Assembly (NCBI GenBank): GCA_019635435.1
Contig: JAHBZM010000001.1
Span: 3,534,001 to 3,598,000 of the forward strand
Source: Ramlibacter sp.
GTDB taxonomy: Bacteria; Pseudomonadota; Gammaproteobacteria; Burkholderiales; Burkholderiaceae_C
Length of the DNA stretch: 64,000 nucleotides
Direction: 5' to 3'
Shown here: in pieces, positions 49,275-60,153 of the stretch
How positions within the stretch are numbered: the stretch's first letter is position 1
Layout of the letters: every line of letters begins with the position of its first letter
Program-made: the position numbers and the translations under genes
Notes under the pieces: model-generated
Told to the model about the DNA's origin: nothing
Seen by the model: the letters and a program-made list of their open reading frames with translations, nothing else
The model's database searches: none

Positions 49275-50801
49275 ATGCGCATGGCCTTCAGATCAACCCT
49301 CGGGCCCATGTTGGCTGCGCTATCCGTCGCAGGCCTGTCCTCTACCGCGCTGGCGGCCAGCTTCGACTGCACCAAGGCCTCCACTGCCGTCGAAAAGCTG
49401 ATCTGCGAATCCCCCACCCTCAACGCGCTCGATGAAGAATCGGCAAAGCTCTATGCGCGGCTCATCGAATCAACGGCGGGCGCAGAGCGGGACTCGTACC
49501 GCGCCAGCCAGCGCGAGTGGCTGAAGAACGAGCGCAACCGGTGCACCACGGCGGAGTGCGTGGCGCGCGAGATTTCGCAGCGCAGCGGCATGCTGCGAAC
49601 CACGCTGGAGCGCACGCGCGTCAAGGTGTCCGACATTGCCGAGGTGGCCCCCAATGCGCTGGCAGCCGAGCAGATGCTGGCGCGGGAGCGCAAGCCCGCA
49701 CCGGTGGCGCCGGCCCCCTCCAGGGCCGAGCCGCAGCCTGAGCCGCGTGGCACTGCACCTGCACCTGCACCTGCACCGGCCCAGGCCCAGGCCGCGGCGC
49801 CCGGGCGCGTGCCCAGGAATCCTTCGGACTGGGCCCACTGCACGCGGGCCGACCTTTCCACGGCGCAATTCCAGATTTGCGAAGCGCCGGCCGTCGCCCG
49901 ATTGTTCAAGGAGCTTGACCAGAAGCTGGGCACGTCGCTGCGTCACCTTGAGAAACTCAAGGCCAGCGCCAGGCGGGCCGGCACCGACAAGGTGGTCGCG
50001 CCCGCCCTGGCCTTGTGGAGCAAGCCCGAAGCGGCCTGCCCTGCGCTCGACGCCGACTGCCTGCGCCAAGCGACCGAGGAGGCCACCCGCAAGGCCGAGC
50101 AGATAGCCACCGCGCTGGAAGCGCAATGGCTGCCACTGCAAAAGGCCGCTGACGACCGCTACTTCCAGCAAAAGGACACCCTGCCCCTGGTGATCACCAA
50201 CGGCGGTGGCGGCAACAAGCCCGGCAGTTCCGGGGGTTACTTCACCCACCTGTCGGTGACCAACCAGACCAGCAACGCCTACAGCGAGATCGCCGTGGCC
50301 TGCGGGCTCTATGAAACCTGGGGTGACGAGAAATCGGTCGAGCCCGAGTTCAACCACACCATCCGCGCAGGCATCGCGCCCAAGTCCCGCACCCTGTCGC
50401 TGCCTTATGTGGCCGTGCCCTGGGACCTGTCGAAATGGGGCACGGACGCCCAGGTCATCAAGTGCCGCGTGCTGAGCACCAAGGCCGCGTCGGCCGCCGA
50501 AGCCCAGGCCGCCACCGAGAAGAATCAGGCCGAGACCGCCCTGATCCGCCAGCGGACCGAGGCCGCGATGAAATCCTGGGACGAGGAACGCGAGCGCAAC
50601 AAGAGCGAGCAGTCCGCCAACCAGCTGGTGCGCCTGAACCAGGCGATTGCTTCATTCAAGCGCACACCGCAGTGCAATGCCTATGCTGACATCATCGCCC
50701 GGGAGCGGGCCACGGTGGTTCAGTACCAGCGCGCCGGGCAGAGTGGTTATTCGATCGTGCAAAGCCTGATCAACGAGGCCCGGCGAATGGGGTGCCTGTA
50801 G
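49275..50801 (+). CDS. Exported protein with LprI/DUF1311 domain
   Basis: 508-residue periplasmic or secreted protein. The signal peptide ends STALAASFDC. Residues about 28-105 form a DUF1311/LprI domain (FDCTKASTAVEKLICESPTL, REWLKNERNRC), a family linked to lysozyme inhibition. A Pro/Ala linker (about 140-180) follows, partly encoded by a hexanucleotide repeat, then a second Cys-containing helical region (HCTRADLSTAQFQICEAPAV) that looks like a divergent copy of the same domain, and a C-terminal part with LPLVITNGGGGN and a coiled coil near 410-465. The ATG has AGAGGA upstream. The C-terminal half is not recognised. Confidence 0.8.
   Translation: MRMAFRSTLGPMLAALSVAGLSSTALAASFDCTKASTAVEKLICESPTLNALDEESAKLYARLIESTAGAERDSYRASQREWLKNERNRCTTAECVAREISQRSGMLRTTLERTRVKVSDIAEVAPNALAAEQMLARERKPAPVAPAPSRAEPQPEPRGTAPAPAPAPAQAQAAAPGRVPRNPSDWAHCTRADLSTAQFQICEAPAVARLFKELDQKLGTSLRHLEKLKASARRAGTDKVVAPALALWSKPEAACPALDADCLRQATEEATRKAEQIATALEAQWLPLQKAADDRYFQQKDTLPLVITNGGGGNKPGSSGGYFTHLSVTNQTSNAYSEIAVACGLYETWGDEKSVEPEFNHTIRAGIAPKSRTLSLPYVAVPWDLSKWGTDAQVIKCRVLSTKAASAAEAQAATEKNQAETALIRQRTEAAMKSWDEERERNKSEQSANQLVRLNQAIASFKRTPQCNAYADIIARERATVVQYQRAGQSGYSIVQSLINEARRMGCL
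49755..49777 (+). repeat. Hexanucleotide tandem repeat in the linker of the LprI-domain gene
   Basis: Unit GCACCT occurs three times plus a partial fourth copy, encoding alternating Ala-Pro. Gain or loss of units would keep the frame and change linker length by two residues each. Confidence 0.7.
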
Positions 50802-51024
50802 CCCGAACGCCGGGCCCATCTGCGACCCGGCACTGCGCAGCCACCCATGCTGCGCCAGCAGCTTCTGTGCGCCGTCCCCCACCGGAAAACTGATGGCCCG
50901 GCGGGATCCTGGCAATCACCGCCAGTAATCAGGATATCAAGATATTTGAATTTTCAGGCATGGCAGGCCACGCTATTGTCGGCGCCGACAGCCCGTGTTC
51001 CATAACTGATAACTGGAGACTTTC

Positions 51025-52764
51025 ATGATCCGCCTGGCCCTCACCTGTGCCGTTGCGTTGCTCTGCCTGCTTCAGGGGTGCGCCAGCGTCACGCCGGCCC
51101 CTGACGGGACGCTTCGCCGAACCTCCTACGGCCCGGTTCTGGGCAGCAACGATGGCGCTGGCACCTACAGCTGGAAGGGTGTTCCGTTTGCACGCCCCCC
51201 CGTGGGCGAGCTTCGCTGGAGAGCCCCGCAGGAACCCCTGGCATGGTCGGCCACGCGGCCCGCAACACAGTTCGCGCCCGCCTGCGTGCAGACCGGACGC
51301 CTGTATGGCCCCGGGCTGAACAACCGCTATGACGCCACCATCGGGACCACGCTTGGGAAAACACTTGGGTCAGAGGACTGCCTGTATCTCAACATCTGGG
51401 CCCCCGCGACGGCCACGCGCTCGGCACGCCCCGTGATTGTTTTCGTCCACGGCGGCAGCAACATCACTGGCTACACGGCAGACCCTGTCTACGACGGGGC
51501 TGCCCTGGCAAAAAGCCAGGATGCGGTGGTGGTGTCGGTCAACTACAGGCTCGGGGTGTTCGGATTCCTCAACGCACAGCCGCTCAAGACCGGAAAGGCC
51601 GAGGAAGACTCTGGCAACTTCGCGCTGCTCGATATCGTCAAGGCCCTCGACTTTGTCAGAAACGAAATATCGGGCTTTGGCGGGGACCCGACCCGTGTGA
51701 CCCTGATGGGTCAATCCGCCGGTGCCGTCAACGTGTATGCGCTGCTCACGTCGCCAATGGTGGTCGCCCGCCCGACGCCCCTGTTCCACCGGCTGGTGGC
51801 CTTGAGCGGCGGAATCTCCACGCCCGCCACATTGCCCGCAGGCTCCATTGCGGCCATTCAGCCCGAGTCGCTGTGGGCCACCCGGGGTGAGGCCCTGGTG
51901 GTTCAGTCGCTGATCGCCGACAAGGTGGCGGTTGACGAGGCCGACGCCCGGGCACGCATCAAGGACGCAAGCGGAACGCGTGCGATGGCAGACTATCTGC
52001 GCCAACTCCCGGCCGACACGCTGCTGGGCACCGTGCGGACACGACTGGCCCCGCGTGGAATGTCCGCATCCAATCCCATCCCTGATGGCTGGGTCGTCGC
52101 GCGCGACCCGATCACATCGATCCGCGAGGGCCGCTACCTGAAGGTCCCCGTGATGGCAGGCAAGACGCGCGATGAAACCAAACTGTTCCCGCAACTGCTC
52201 GCCATACGGCCCAGCCTGGGCGGAACCAGCGGGCGGCTGCTCGATGACGCAGCCGTATTCAAGCTTGTTTCGGGTTACGACCCGGAGGCGCCTGCGGCCT
52301 CCACCGCAGAGCAATGGATCCCCGCTGCCTACCTGCCTGTGACGCAGCCGCAGACCGGGTTTGATGCCCGGACGGCGGAGCTGGACCGCATCTGGTTCGG
52401 CGCCATGCGAAACGACGTGCTTGGCGCCTTGCGCACTCGGCAATCCAGTGTCTGGGCTTATGACTTTTCATGGGACCAGTTGCCCCCGCCCTTCGACAGC
52501 ATCTACGGCGCAGCCCATACCTTCGACCTGCCATTCATCTTCGGCAATTTCAGCCCTTCGCTTTACTCGAACATCCTGTTCACGAAGAGAAACGCGCCCG
52601 GGCGGCAAGCCCTGTCCGTCGCCATGATGCGGAGCCTGGGCGAATTTGCACGCCGTGGTGACCCCAACCAGGCGCAACTCGGCGTGAACTGGAAGCCCTG
52701 GCCCGCCCGCATTGTTTTCGACGCGGACGCCACAGCGACCCGCATTGGCGAGCAGGACCGGTAA
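51025..52764 (+). CDS. Carboxylesterase type B lipoprotein
   Basis: 579-residue serine hydrolase. The lipobox LLQGC is at about residue 19, so the mature enzyme is a lipoprotein. SEDCLYLNIWAP, VFVHGGSN (oxyanion hole), VVSVNYRLGVFGFL and the nucleophile elbow VTLMGQSAGAVNVYALL are type B signatures; the catalytic His is in the late GAAHTFDLPFIFGNF. The family hydrolyses esters, carbamates or lactones. It is a monocistronic gene; nothing identifiable lies in the 223 bp before it. Confidence 0.92.
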   Translation: MIRLALTCAVALLCLLQGCASVTPAPDGTLRRTSYGPVLGSNDGAGTYSWKGVPFARPPVGELRWRAPQEPLAWSATRPATQFAPACVQTGRLYGPGLNNRYDATIGTTLGKTLGSEDCLYLNIWAPATATRSARPVIVFVHGGSNITGYTADPVYDGAALAKSQDAVVVSVNYRLGVFGFLNAQPLKTGKAEEDSGNFALLDIVKALDFVRNEISGFGGDPTRVTLMGQSAGAVNVYALLTSPMVVARPTPLFHRLVALSGGISTPATLPAGSIAAIQPESLWATRGEALVVQSLIADKVAVDEADARARIKDASGTRAMADYLRQLPADTLLGTVRTRLAPRGMSASNPIPDGWVVARDPITSIREGRYLKVPVMAGKTRDETKLFPQLLAIRPSLGGTSGRLLDDAAVFKLVSGYDPEAPAASTAEQWIPAAYLPVTQPQTGFDARTAELDRIWFGAMRNDVLGALRTRQSSVWAYDFSWDQLPPPFDSIYGAAHTFDLPFIFGNFSPSLYSNILFTKRNAPGRQALSVAMMRSLGEFARRGDPNQAQLGVNWKPWPARIVFDADATATRIGEQDR

Positions 52765-52850
52765 ACGGCCAGCGTTCACGGGGCAAAGCCGGCTGCGGGC
52801 TCGATGGCTTCGCGCGAGTCGAAGCCGCCTTTGGGCTTGCCTGAAGGTGA

Positions 52851-52882
52851 GAAAACAAAAAAGCCCCGTGGTTAGGGGCTTT
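52851..52882 (-). terminator. Intrinsic terminator of the tRNA cluster
   Basis: AAAGCCCC and GGGGCTTT form an 8-bp stem with a 7-nt loop (52860-52882). On the minus strand it is followed by a T-rich tract ending at 52851. It lies 45 bp after the tRNA-Asp 3' end, so it most likely ends the tRNA transcript. Confidence 0.8.
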
Positions 52883-52926
52883 CAGGGGTGTTTTTCGGAC
52901 CGTACTGGACGGTGAAAAACGAATCT

Positions 52927-53003
52927 TGGCGGAGTGGACGGGACTCGAACCCGCGACCCCCGGCGTGACAGGCCGGTATTCTAACCAACTGAACTACCAC
53001 TCC
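52927..53003 (-). tRNA. tRNA-Asp (GTC)
   Basis: 77 nt with an encoded 3' CCA. The acceptor arm GGAGTGG pairs with CCACTCC, the anticodon loop CTGTCAC shows GTC, and the T-loop is GGTTCGAGTCC. It is the last of three tRNA genes on this strand. Confidence 0.97.
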
Positions 53004-53073
53004 TGGTAGCCTGCGTTCGCCCTTGCGGGCCAAGTGCTGGCGGCTTGTGCCTTGCTCATCGTGCGATGAATTC

Positions 53074-53149
53074 TGGCGACCCTACGGGGATTCGAACCCC
53101 GGTACTCACCGTGAAAGGGTGATGTCCTAGGCCTCTAGACGATAGGGTC
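53074..53149 (-). tRNA. tRNA-Glu (TTC)
   Basis: 76 nt with an encoded CCA. The acceptor arm GACCCTA pairs with TAGGGTC, the anticodon loop CTTTCAC shows TTC, and the T-arm loop is GGTTCGAATCC. It lies downstream of gltX, the synthetase that charges it. Confidence 0.97.
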
Positions 53150-53167
53150 AAAACCTGGACTGTTCGG

Positions 53168-53243
<76 letters not shown>

Positions 53244-53316
53244 ATTTTGCCGCTGCCGCTTTGGATTGCTCCTCACAGCCTCGTCAATTTCCGAGCCTTG
53301 AATTATAGCCCGAAAT

Positions 53317-54714
53317 TTAAACGGCTTTCAATCGCTCCAGCGCGGTTTCGCGTGAAAGCAGTTCCAGCACCGCGTCCAGCGAGGGCGTTTGCGCCGTGCC
53401 CATGACCAGCACACGCACGGGCATGGCCAGTTGCGGCATCTTGAGGCCATGGGCGGCCAGCACTTCCTTGATGGCGGCGCCAATGGCGGCCTTGTCCCAG
53501 GCGCAGGCGGCGAGCTTGTCGGCCAGCGTGGCCAGCGCGGGCCGGATGGCGTCGGTGATGTGCTGGGCCCGGTCTTCGGGCGTGGGGCTCACGCCGGCGT
53601 AGAAGCGCGCGACCCAGTCGGCCAGCGCCACCGTGGTGTCGCAGCGGTCCTTGAGCAGGCCGCACAGGCGCGGCAGGCGCTCGTCGGCCGCAATGTCGCG
53701 CAACGCCAGTTGCTGCGCCACCAGCGGCGCCAGCGCGTCGTCGGCCATGGCCTTCATGTGCTGGGCATTGACCCAGCGCAGCTTGGCTTCGTCAAACTGC
53801 GCGGCGCTGCGGCCCAGGTGGTCAAGGTTGAACCACTCCAGAAACTGCGCGCGGCTGAATATCTCGTCGTCGCCATGGCTCCAGCCCAGCCGCGCGAGGT
53901 AGTTGACCATGGCATCGGGCAGGTAGCCCTCCTTGGCGTACTGCGTGACGGCCTTGGCGCCATTGCGCTTGCTCATCTTCTCGCCCTGCTCGTTGAGCAC
54001 GGTGGGCAGGTGCGCGTACACGGGCGGCGTCTTGCCCAGCGCTTCAAAAATATTGATCTGGCGCGGCGTGTTGTTCACGTGGTCGTCGCCGCGGATCACA
54101 TGGGTGATGGCCATGTCGATGTCATCGACCACCACGCAGAAGTTGTAGGTGGGTGTGCCGTCGGGGCGGGCAATCACGAGGTCGTCCAGCTCATCATTGC
54201 TGATCTCGATGCGGCCCTTGACCTTGTCGTCCCACGCCACCGAGCCGCCCTGCGGGTTCATGAAGCGCAGCACGGGCTGCACGCCTTCGGGCACGGGCGG
54301 CAGGGTCTTGCCGGGCGCGGGGCGCCAGGTGCCGTCATAGCGCGGCTTTTCCCTGGCGGCCATCTGCTTTTCGCGCAGCGCGTCAAGTTCAGCCATGCTC
54401 ATGTAGCAGGGGTAGACATGGCCGGCGGCCTTGAGCTCAGCCAGCACTTCCTTGTAGCGCGCCATGCGCTGCATCTGGTAGTACGGGCCCTCGTCGTGGT
54501 CCAGGCCGAGCCAGGCCATGCCCTCGAGGATCACGTCCACGGCGGCCTGCGAGGAGCGCTCCACATCGGTGTCTTCAATGCGCAGGATGAAGTCGCCCCC
54601 CGTGGAGCGGGCAAACGCCCAGGGGTACAGCGCCGAGCGGATGTTGCCCAGGTGGATGAAGCCCGTGGGTGACGGGGCAAAGCGGGTGCGCACGCGTGCG
54701 CCCGGTGTGGTCAT
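53317..54714 (-). CDS. gltX: Glutamyl-tRNA synthetase
   Basis: 465-residue class I synthetase. RFAPSPTGFIHLGNIRSALY carries the HIGH-type motif and LNEQGEKMSKRNGAKAV the KMSKR loop; RIEDTDVERS and FNLDHLGRSAAQF also match GltX. The ATG 54714 was chosen over an in-frame TTG three codons upstream. It overlaps nothing but starts 5 bp after the metZ stop, and is followed on the same strand by tRNA-Ala, tRNA-Glu and tRNA-Asp. Confidence 0.96.
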   Translation of the reverse strand: MTTPGARVRTRFAPSPTGFIHLGNIRSALYPWAFARSTGGDFILRIEDTDVERSSQAAVDVILEGMAWLGLDHDEGPYYQMQRMARYKEVLAELKAAGHVYPCYMSMAELDALREKQMAAREKPRYDGTWRPAPGKTLPPVPEGVQPVLRFMNPQGGSVAWDDKVKGRIEISNDELDDLVIARPDGTPTYNFCVVVDDIDMAITHVIRGDDHVNNTPRQINIFEALGKTPPVYAHLPTVLNEQGEKMSKRNGAKAVTQYAKEGYLPDAMVNYLARLGWSHGDDEIFSRAQFLEWFNLDHLGRSAAQFDEAKLRWVNAQHMKAMADDALAPLVAQQLALRDIAADERLPRLCGLLKDRCDTTVALADWVARFYAGVSPTPEDRAQHITDAIRPALATLADKLAACAWDKAAIGAAIKEVLAAHGLKMPQLAMPVRVLVMGTAQTPSLDAVLELLSRETALERLKAV

Positions 54715-54719
54715 GGGGT

Positions 54720-55931
54720 TCAAAGGGAGTCCAGGCCGCGCGCAAGGTCGGCTTTGATGTCGTCAATGTGTTCAAGGCCCACCGCGAGGCGGATCAGGCC
54801 CTGGCCAATGCCCGCGTCCTGGCGCTGCTCTTCGGTCAGGCGGCCATGCGAGGTGGTGGCGGGGTGGGTGATGATGGTCTTGGTGTCGCCCAGGTTGGTG
54901 GCAATGCTCATGACCTGGGCGCTGTTGATCACGCCAAAGGCGTTGGCCCGCGCCGCGCCGGCGCCAGCGCCCTTGACGTCAAACGACACCACGGCGCCGC
55001 CCATGCCCGACTGCTGGCGCATGGCCAGTTCGTGCTGCGGGTGAGAGGCCAGGCCGGGGTAGTAGACACGCGCCACGGCGGGGTGCGCCTGCAGCCACTG
55101 CGCCACGGCCAGGGCATTGGCGCACTGGGCCTGCATGCGGATGTCCAGCGTCTCCAGCCCCTTGAGCACCACCCAGGCGTTGAAGGGTGCCAGCGTCATG
55201 CCGGCCACGCGAACGATGGGGGCGAACACGTCGACGATGAGCCTGGACGGGCCGCAGATGGCGCCGGCCATGACCCGGCCCTGGCCGTCGAGGTACTTGG
55301 TGCCCGAATGGATGATGAGGTCGGCCCCAAGCTCCACGGGCCGCTGCAGCGCCGGCGAGCAGAAGCAGTTGTCCACCACCAGCAGCGCACCAGCGCCATG
55401 GGCCACGTCGGCCAGGGCCTGGATGTCGCACACGTCGGTCAGCGGGTTGGTGGGTGTTTCGGCAAACAGCAGCCGCGTGGTGGGCCGCAGGGCCGCGCGC
55501 CACTGGGCCACGTCGGTCTGCGAGACAAAGGTGGTCTCGACGCCGAACTTGGCAAACTCCTTGCCAAACAGCGCCATGGTCGAGCCAAACACCGAGCGCG
55601 AGCAGATCACGTGGTCACCCGTCTTGAGCAGGCCCATGCACAGCATGAGGATCGCGCCCATGCCGGTGGAGGCGGCGATGGCGGCCTCGGTGCCCTCCAT
55701 GGCAGCGAGGCGTTGCTCAAAGCTGGTGACCGTGGGGTTGGAAGTTCGGCCGTAGGTGTAGCCCTCTTGCGGGTGCGCAAAGCGGTGGGCCGCGGCTTCG
55801 GCGTCGGTCTGCACAAAACCGCTGGTCAGGTACAGGGCCTCGGAGTTTTCGCCGTGCTGGCTGGGCGCGAGCGCGGCATGCACCGCCAGGGTGTTGCGGT
55901 GCAGGCCGGCGGGGAGCGGTTTCTTCTTCAC
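54720..55931 (-). CDS. metZ: O-succinylhomoserine sulfhydrylase
   Basis: 403-residue PLP enzyme of the Cys/Met metabolism family that makes homocysteine from O-succinylhomoserine and sulfide. LYLTSGFVQTDAEAAAHRFA, YTYGRTSNPTV, LLFAETPTNPLTDVCDI and the PLP lysine in IIHSGTKYLDGQGRVMAGA are typical of MetZ, as is SIATNLGDTKTIITHPATTSHGRLT. It follows purF by 4 bp, the usual betaproteobacterial order. Confidence 0.95.
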   Translation of the reverse strand: MKKKPLPAGLHRNTLAVHAALAPSQHGENSEALYLTSGFVQTDAEAAAHRFAHPQEGYTYGRTSNPTVTSFEQRLAAMEGTEAAIAASTGMGAILMLCMGLLKTGDHVICSRSVFGSTMALFGKEFAKFGVETTFVSQTDVAQWRAALRPTTRLLFAETPTNPLTDVCDIQALADVAHGAGALLVVDNCFCSPALQRPVELGADLIIHSGTKYLDGQGRVMAGAICGPSRLIVDVFAPIVRVAGMTLAPFNAWVVLKGLETLDIRMQAQCANALAVAQWLQAHPAVARVYYPGLASHPQHELAMRQQSGMGGAVVSFDVKGAGAGAARANAFGVINSAQVMSIATNLGDTKTIITHPATTSHGRLTEEQRQDAGIGQGLIRLAVGLEHIDDIKADLARGLDSL

Positions 55932-55935
55932 GGCG

Positions 55936-57441
<1,506 letters not shown>

Positions 57442-57468
57442 AGATTTCCACGCGCCCCGTTATGCCGG

Positions 57469-57957
57469 TCACCCCGGCAGATACTGCCCAAACTCCTGCG
57501 GCAACACAGGCTTCATGCCCCTGAGCGCCACCGTCAAAACTTCCGCCCCGGTGGACTCCTGCCACCAGGCACCCCCACGCAATGGCGTGAGGTTGACCAC
57601 CACCGCCGCCGCCAGCAGCAGCACCACACCGCGCGCCAGCCCGAAAGCCGCGCCCAGGGTGCGGTCCACCGGCCGCAGGCCAATGGCTTCCACCAGCTTC
57701 TTCATGAGCCAGGCCAGAAGGCCCGCGGCAAATGCGCCAGCGATGAACACCACCAGAAACCCAGCCGCATAGCGCACCGGCTCCGACGCCGATCCCATGG
57801 GCAGGCGGGCCGCGGCCTCGGGCGCCAGCCACTGGGCCAGCACAAAGGCCGCGATCCAGCCCAGCACCGACAGCACCTCGTAAATCAGCCCGCGCCATGC
57901 GCCCAGCGCCAGGGACGCCACCAGAATCGCCAGAAAAACCCAGTCAAGCGCCGCCAT
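57469..57957 (-). CDS. cvpA: CvpA-family membrane protein
   Basis: 162-residue inner-membrane protein with four hydrophobic helices. DWVFLAILVASLALGAWRGLIYEVLSVLGWIAAF opens the family pattern and LRPVDRTLGAAFGLARGVVLLLAAAVVV is the conserved third block. It is needed for colicin V production in E. coli and envelope stress tolerance elsewhere. It lies between the SPOR gene and purF, as usual. Confidence 0.94.
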   Translation of the reverse strand: MAALDWVFLAILVASLALGAWRGLIYEVLSVLGWIAAFVLAQWLAPEAAARLPMGSASEPVRYAAGFLVVFIAGAFAAGLLAWLMKKLVEAIGLRPVDRTLGAAFGLARGVVLLLAAAVVVNLTPLRGGAWWQESTGAEVLTVALRGMKPVLPQEFGQYLPG

Positions 57958-57968
57958 CAGAGCGCCAC

Positions 57969-58781
57969 CTACAAGGTGAGGATGGCCGCCGGCAAATCCA
58001 GTCCCTTGATCTTGCTGGCCGCGCGGTCGGCTTCGGACTTGCTGCCAAAAGGCCCGACCCGGACCCGGATGCGCTTGCCGTCCTTGGTGTCCACCACCTG
58101 GGTGTAGGTCTTCAGGCCCGCGCGCTCGACCTTGAGCCGGGTTTCACGGGCCTTGGCGTTGTCGGCAAAAGCGCCCACCTGCACCACATAACGGCCCGAG
58201 TCGGCGGCGGCGCTGGCCGCCACCGGGGTCTTGCCTTCAAGCAAGGCCTTGGCGCGAGCGCCATCGTCGGCCTTCACCGCCGTCTTGGACTCGTGCTTGG
58301 GCTCGACTTTCGGCGCTGCCGGGGGCTCGCTTTTTGCTTCGTTTTTGATAGCAGGAGGTGCCGACGGGGCGGGGACTACAGCCACTTTCTTCTCAGAAAC
58401 CTGGCCGGAGGCCGAGGGCACCACCTCTTCACGCGGGCCCAGGCTTTCGGCCACGGCGGGCTTGGCCGCACTGGGTGCCGGCGCGGCGGCGGGCGCGGGC
58501 GCACTCACCTGCCCTGACGCCACGGCCGACGACGCGGGCGGGGCCGGCAGGGCCAGGGGTTTGACCTTGTTGCGGTCGGGAATGTCGATCGGGATGTCCA
58601 CGGCCACGGGCCGCGGTTGGGTGTCAAAGAGCAGGGGAAAGCCAATCACCCCCACCAGAACCAGCACCGCGGCGCCGATCAGCCGGTGCCTGGCGCGCTT
58701 GCGCAGCACCTCGACGCTTTCGGTCTGGGCGGCACTGGGCGCTGCGTCGCCATCAGCCTTGCGGAACTTGAAAAAGGCCAT
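57969..58781 (-). CDS. SPOR-domain membrane protein (DedD-like)
   Basis: 270-residue protein with a short cytoplasmic N-terminus, one transmembrane helix at about 34-52 (LIGAAVLVLVGVIGFPLLF), a Pro/Ala-rich periplasmic linker and a C-terminal SPOR domain (RYVVQVGAFADNAKARETRLKVERAGL...RIRVRVGPFGSKSEADRAASKI) that binds septal denuded peptidoglycan. It probably acts in cell division like DedD. Linker residues about 130-149, including AIKNEA, are encoded by a dispersed repeat. Confidence 0.9.
   Translation of the reverse strand: MAFFKFRKADGDAAPSAAQTESVEVLRKRARHRLIGAAVLVLVGVIGFPLLFDTQPRPVAVDIPIDIPDRNKVKPLALPAPPASSAVASGQVSAPAPAAAPAPSAAKPAVAESLGPREEVVPSASGQVSEKKVAVVPAPSAPPAIKNEAKSEPPAAPKVEPKHESKTAVKADDGARAKALLEGKTPVAASAAADSGRYVVQVGAFADNAKARETRLKVERAGLKTYTQVVDTKDGKRIRVRVGPFGSKSEADRAASKIKGLDLPAAILTL
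58336..58393 (+). repeat. Dispersed palindromic element, copy 8 (inside the SPOR gene)
   Basis: Head GCTTCGTTTTTGATAGC (58336-58352), 20 nt, GGACTACAGCCACTTTCTT. It is antisense to the gene and read from GCT as A-I-K-N-E-A. It falls in the flexible linker, an obviously tolerant site. Confidence 0.8.
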
Positions 58782-58804
58782 GAAAAGTGTCGCCTGGGTT
58801 GGGC

Positions 58805-60094
58805 TCAGTTCGCGAGATGTGTGGCGTGAAGCCGGGGTATCCCGTGCTTCAGAACGCCCCCCACGGTGTAGAACGATCCAAAGACCACGATTCTATCAGC
58901 GGGGTCTGCCGCGGCGATGGCCGCCTGCAGCGCCGCCAGAGGGTCGGCATGGGTGCTGCCCTGCACATCCTTGCGGCTTTCGCCCGCCTGCCATTGCGCC
59001 ATCAGGCCGGTGGCCGGCGCGGCGCGCGGCGTGGGCAGATCGGTGAAATACCAACGGTCCACCAGCGGGCCCAGGCGCGCCAGCATGGGGGCCAGGTCCT
59101 TGTCCCCCATGGCGCCGAAAACAGCGTGCGTGGTGGGGTAAAAGCCCATGGCGTCCAGGTTGGCCGCCAGCGCGGCCACCGAATGCGGGTTGTGGGCCAC
59201 GTCGAGCACCAGCACCGGCTGCCCGGGCACGATCTGGAAACGGCCCGGCAACTCGACCATGGCCAGGCCGTTGCGCACCGCCTGCGCCGTGACCGGGATG
59301 CGCCCGCGCAGCGCCTCCAGCGCGGCCAGGGCGCCCGAGGCATTGACCAGCTGGTTGGCGCCCCGCAGCGCCGGGTAGGCCAGGCCCGCATAACGCCGGC
59401 CGCGGCCGGCCCAGGCCCATTGCAATTTGTCACCCGAAAAATTGAAGTCGTGCCCGAAACGCCACAGGTCGGCGCCCAGTTCGCGGGCGCGGTCCAGCAC
59501 GCTTTGCGGCGGCATGGGGTCGCTCACGATCGCGGGCCGCCCGGCGCGCAGGATGCCGGCCTTCTCGAAGCCGATGCTCTCGCGATCGTTGCCCAGAAAG
59601 TCCATGTGGTCCAGGTCGATGCTGGTGATGACCGCGCAATCCGGGTCCACGATGTTGACGGCATCCAGACGCCCGCCCAGGCCCACCTCGAGAATCGCCA
59701 CGTCAAGCCGGGCCTTGGCCATCAGGCCCAGAATGGCCAGCGTGGTGAACTCGAAATAGGTGAGCGACACGCCCTCGCGAGCCTGCTCGACCCGCGCGAA
59801 ATGCGGCACCAGCGCGGCAGCCGCCACGATCTCGCCATGCACGCGGCAACGCTCCTCGAAATCCACCAGGTGCGGCGACGTATAGACCCCCGTGCGCCAG
59901 CCCGCCTGCAGGGCAATGGCTTCCAGCATGGCGCAGGTCGAGCCCTTGCCATTGGTGCCGGCCACGGTGATCACCGGGCAGTCGAAGCGCAGCCCCATGC
60001 GGGCAGCCACCGCCCGGACGCGGTCCAGGCCAAGCTCGATGGTTTTCGGGTGCAGGCGCTCGCAGTGCGCGAGCCATTCTTCTAGCGTGTCCAT
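58805..60094 (-). CDS. folC: Folylpolyglutamate synthase/dihydrofolate synthase
   Basis: 429-residue ATP-dependent ligase that adds glutamate to dihydropteroate and folates. ITVAGTNGKGSTCAMLEAI is the P-loop, TSPHLVDFEERC the substrate loop, and EVGLGGRLDAVNIVDPDCAVITSIDLDHMDFLG the next conserved block; VLDVAHNPHSVAALAANL is in the C-terminal domain. The start is ATG 60094; the upstream GTG frame is less likely. It precedes the SPOR gene by 23 bp and forms a unit with it, cvpA, purF and metZ. Confidence 0.95.
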   Translation of the reverse strand: MDTLEEWLAHCERLHPKTIELGLDRVRAVAARMGLRFDCPVITVAGTNGKGSTCAMLEAIALQAGWRTGVYTSPHLVDFEERCRVHGEIVAAAALVPHFARVEQAREGVSLTYFEFTTLAILGLMAKARLDVAILEVGLGGRLDAVNIVDPDCAVITSIDLDHMDFLGNDRESIGFEKAGILRAGRPAIVSDPMPPQSVLDRARELGADLWRFGHDFNFSGDKLQWAWAGRGRRYAGLAYPALRGANQLVNASGALAALEALRGRIPVTAQAVRNGLAMVELPGRFQIVPGQPVLVLDVAHNPHSVAALAANLDAMGFYPTTHAVFGAMGDKDLAPMLARLGPLVDRWYFTDLPTPRAAPATGLMAQWQAGESRKDVQGSTHADPLAALQAAIAAADPADRIVVFGSFYTVGGVLKHGIPRLHATHLAN

Positions 60095-60153
60095 ATGGCG
60101 GGAATTGTCGCCCACGCGCGGGGGCGGAGGTGTTTGGTGGGATGATTCCGGGC

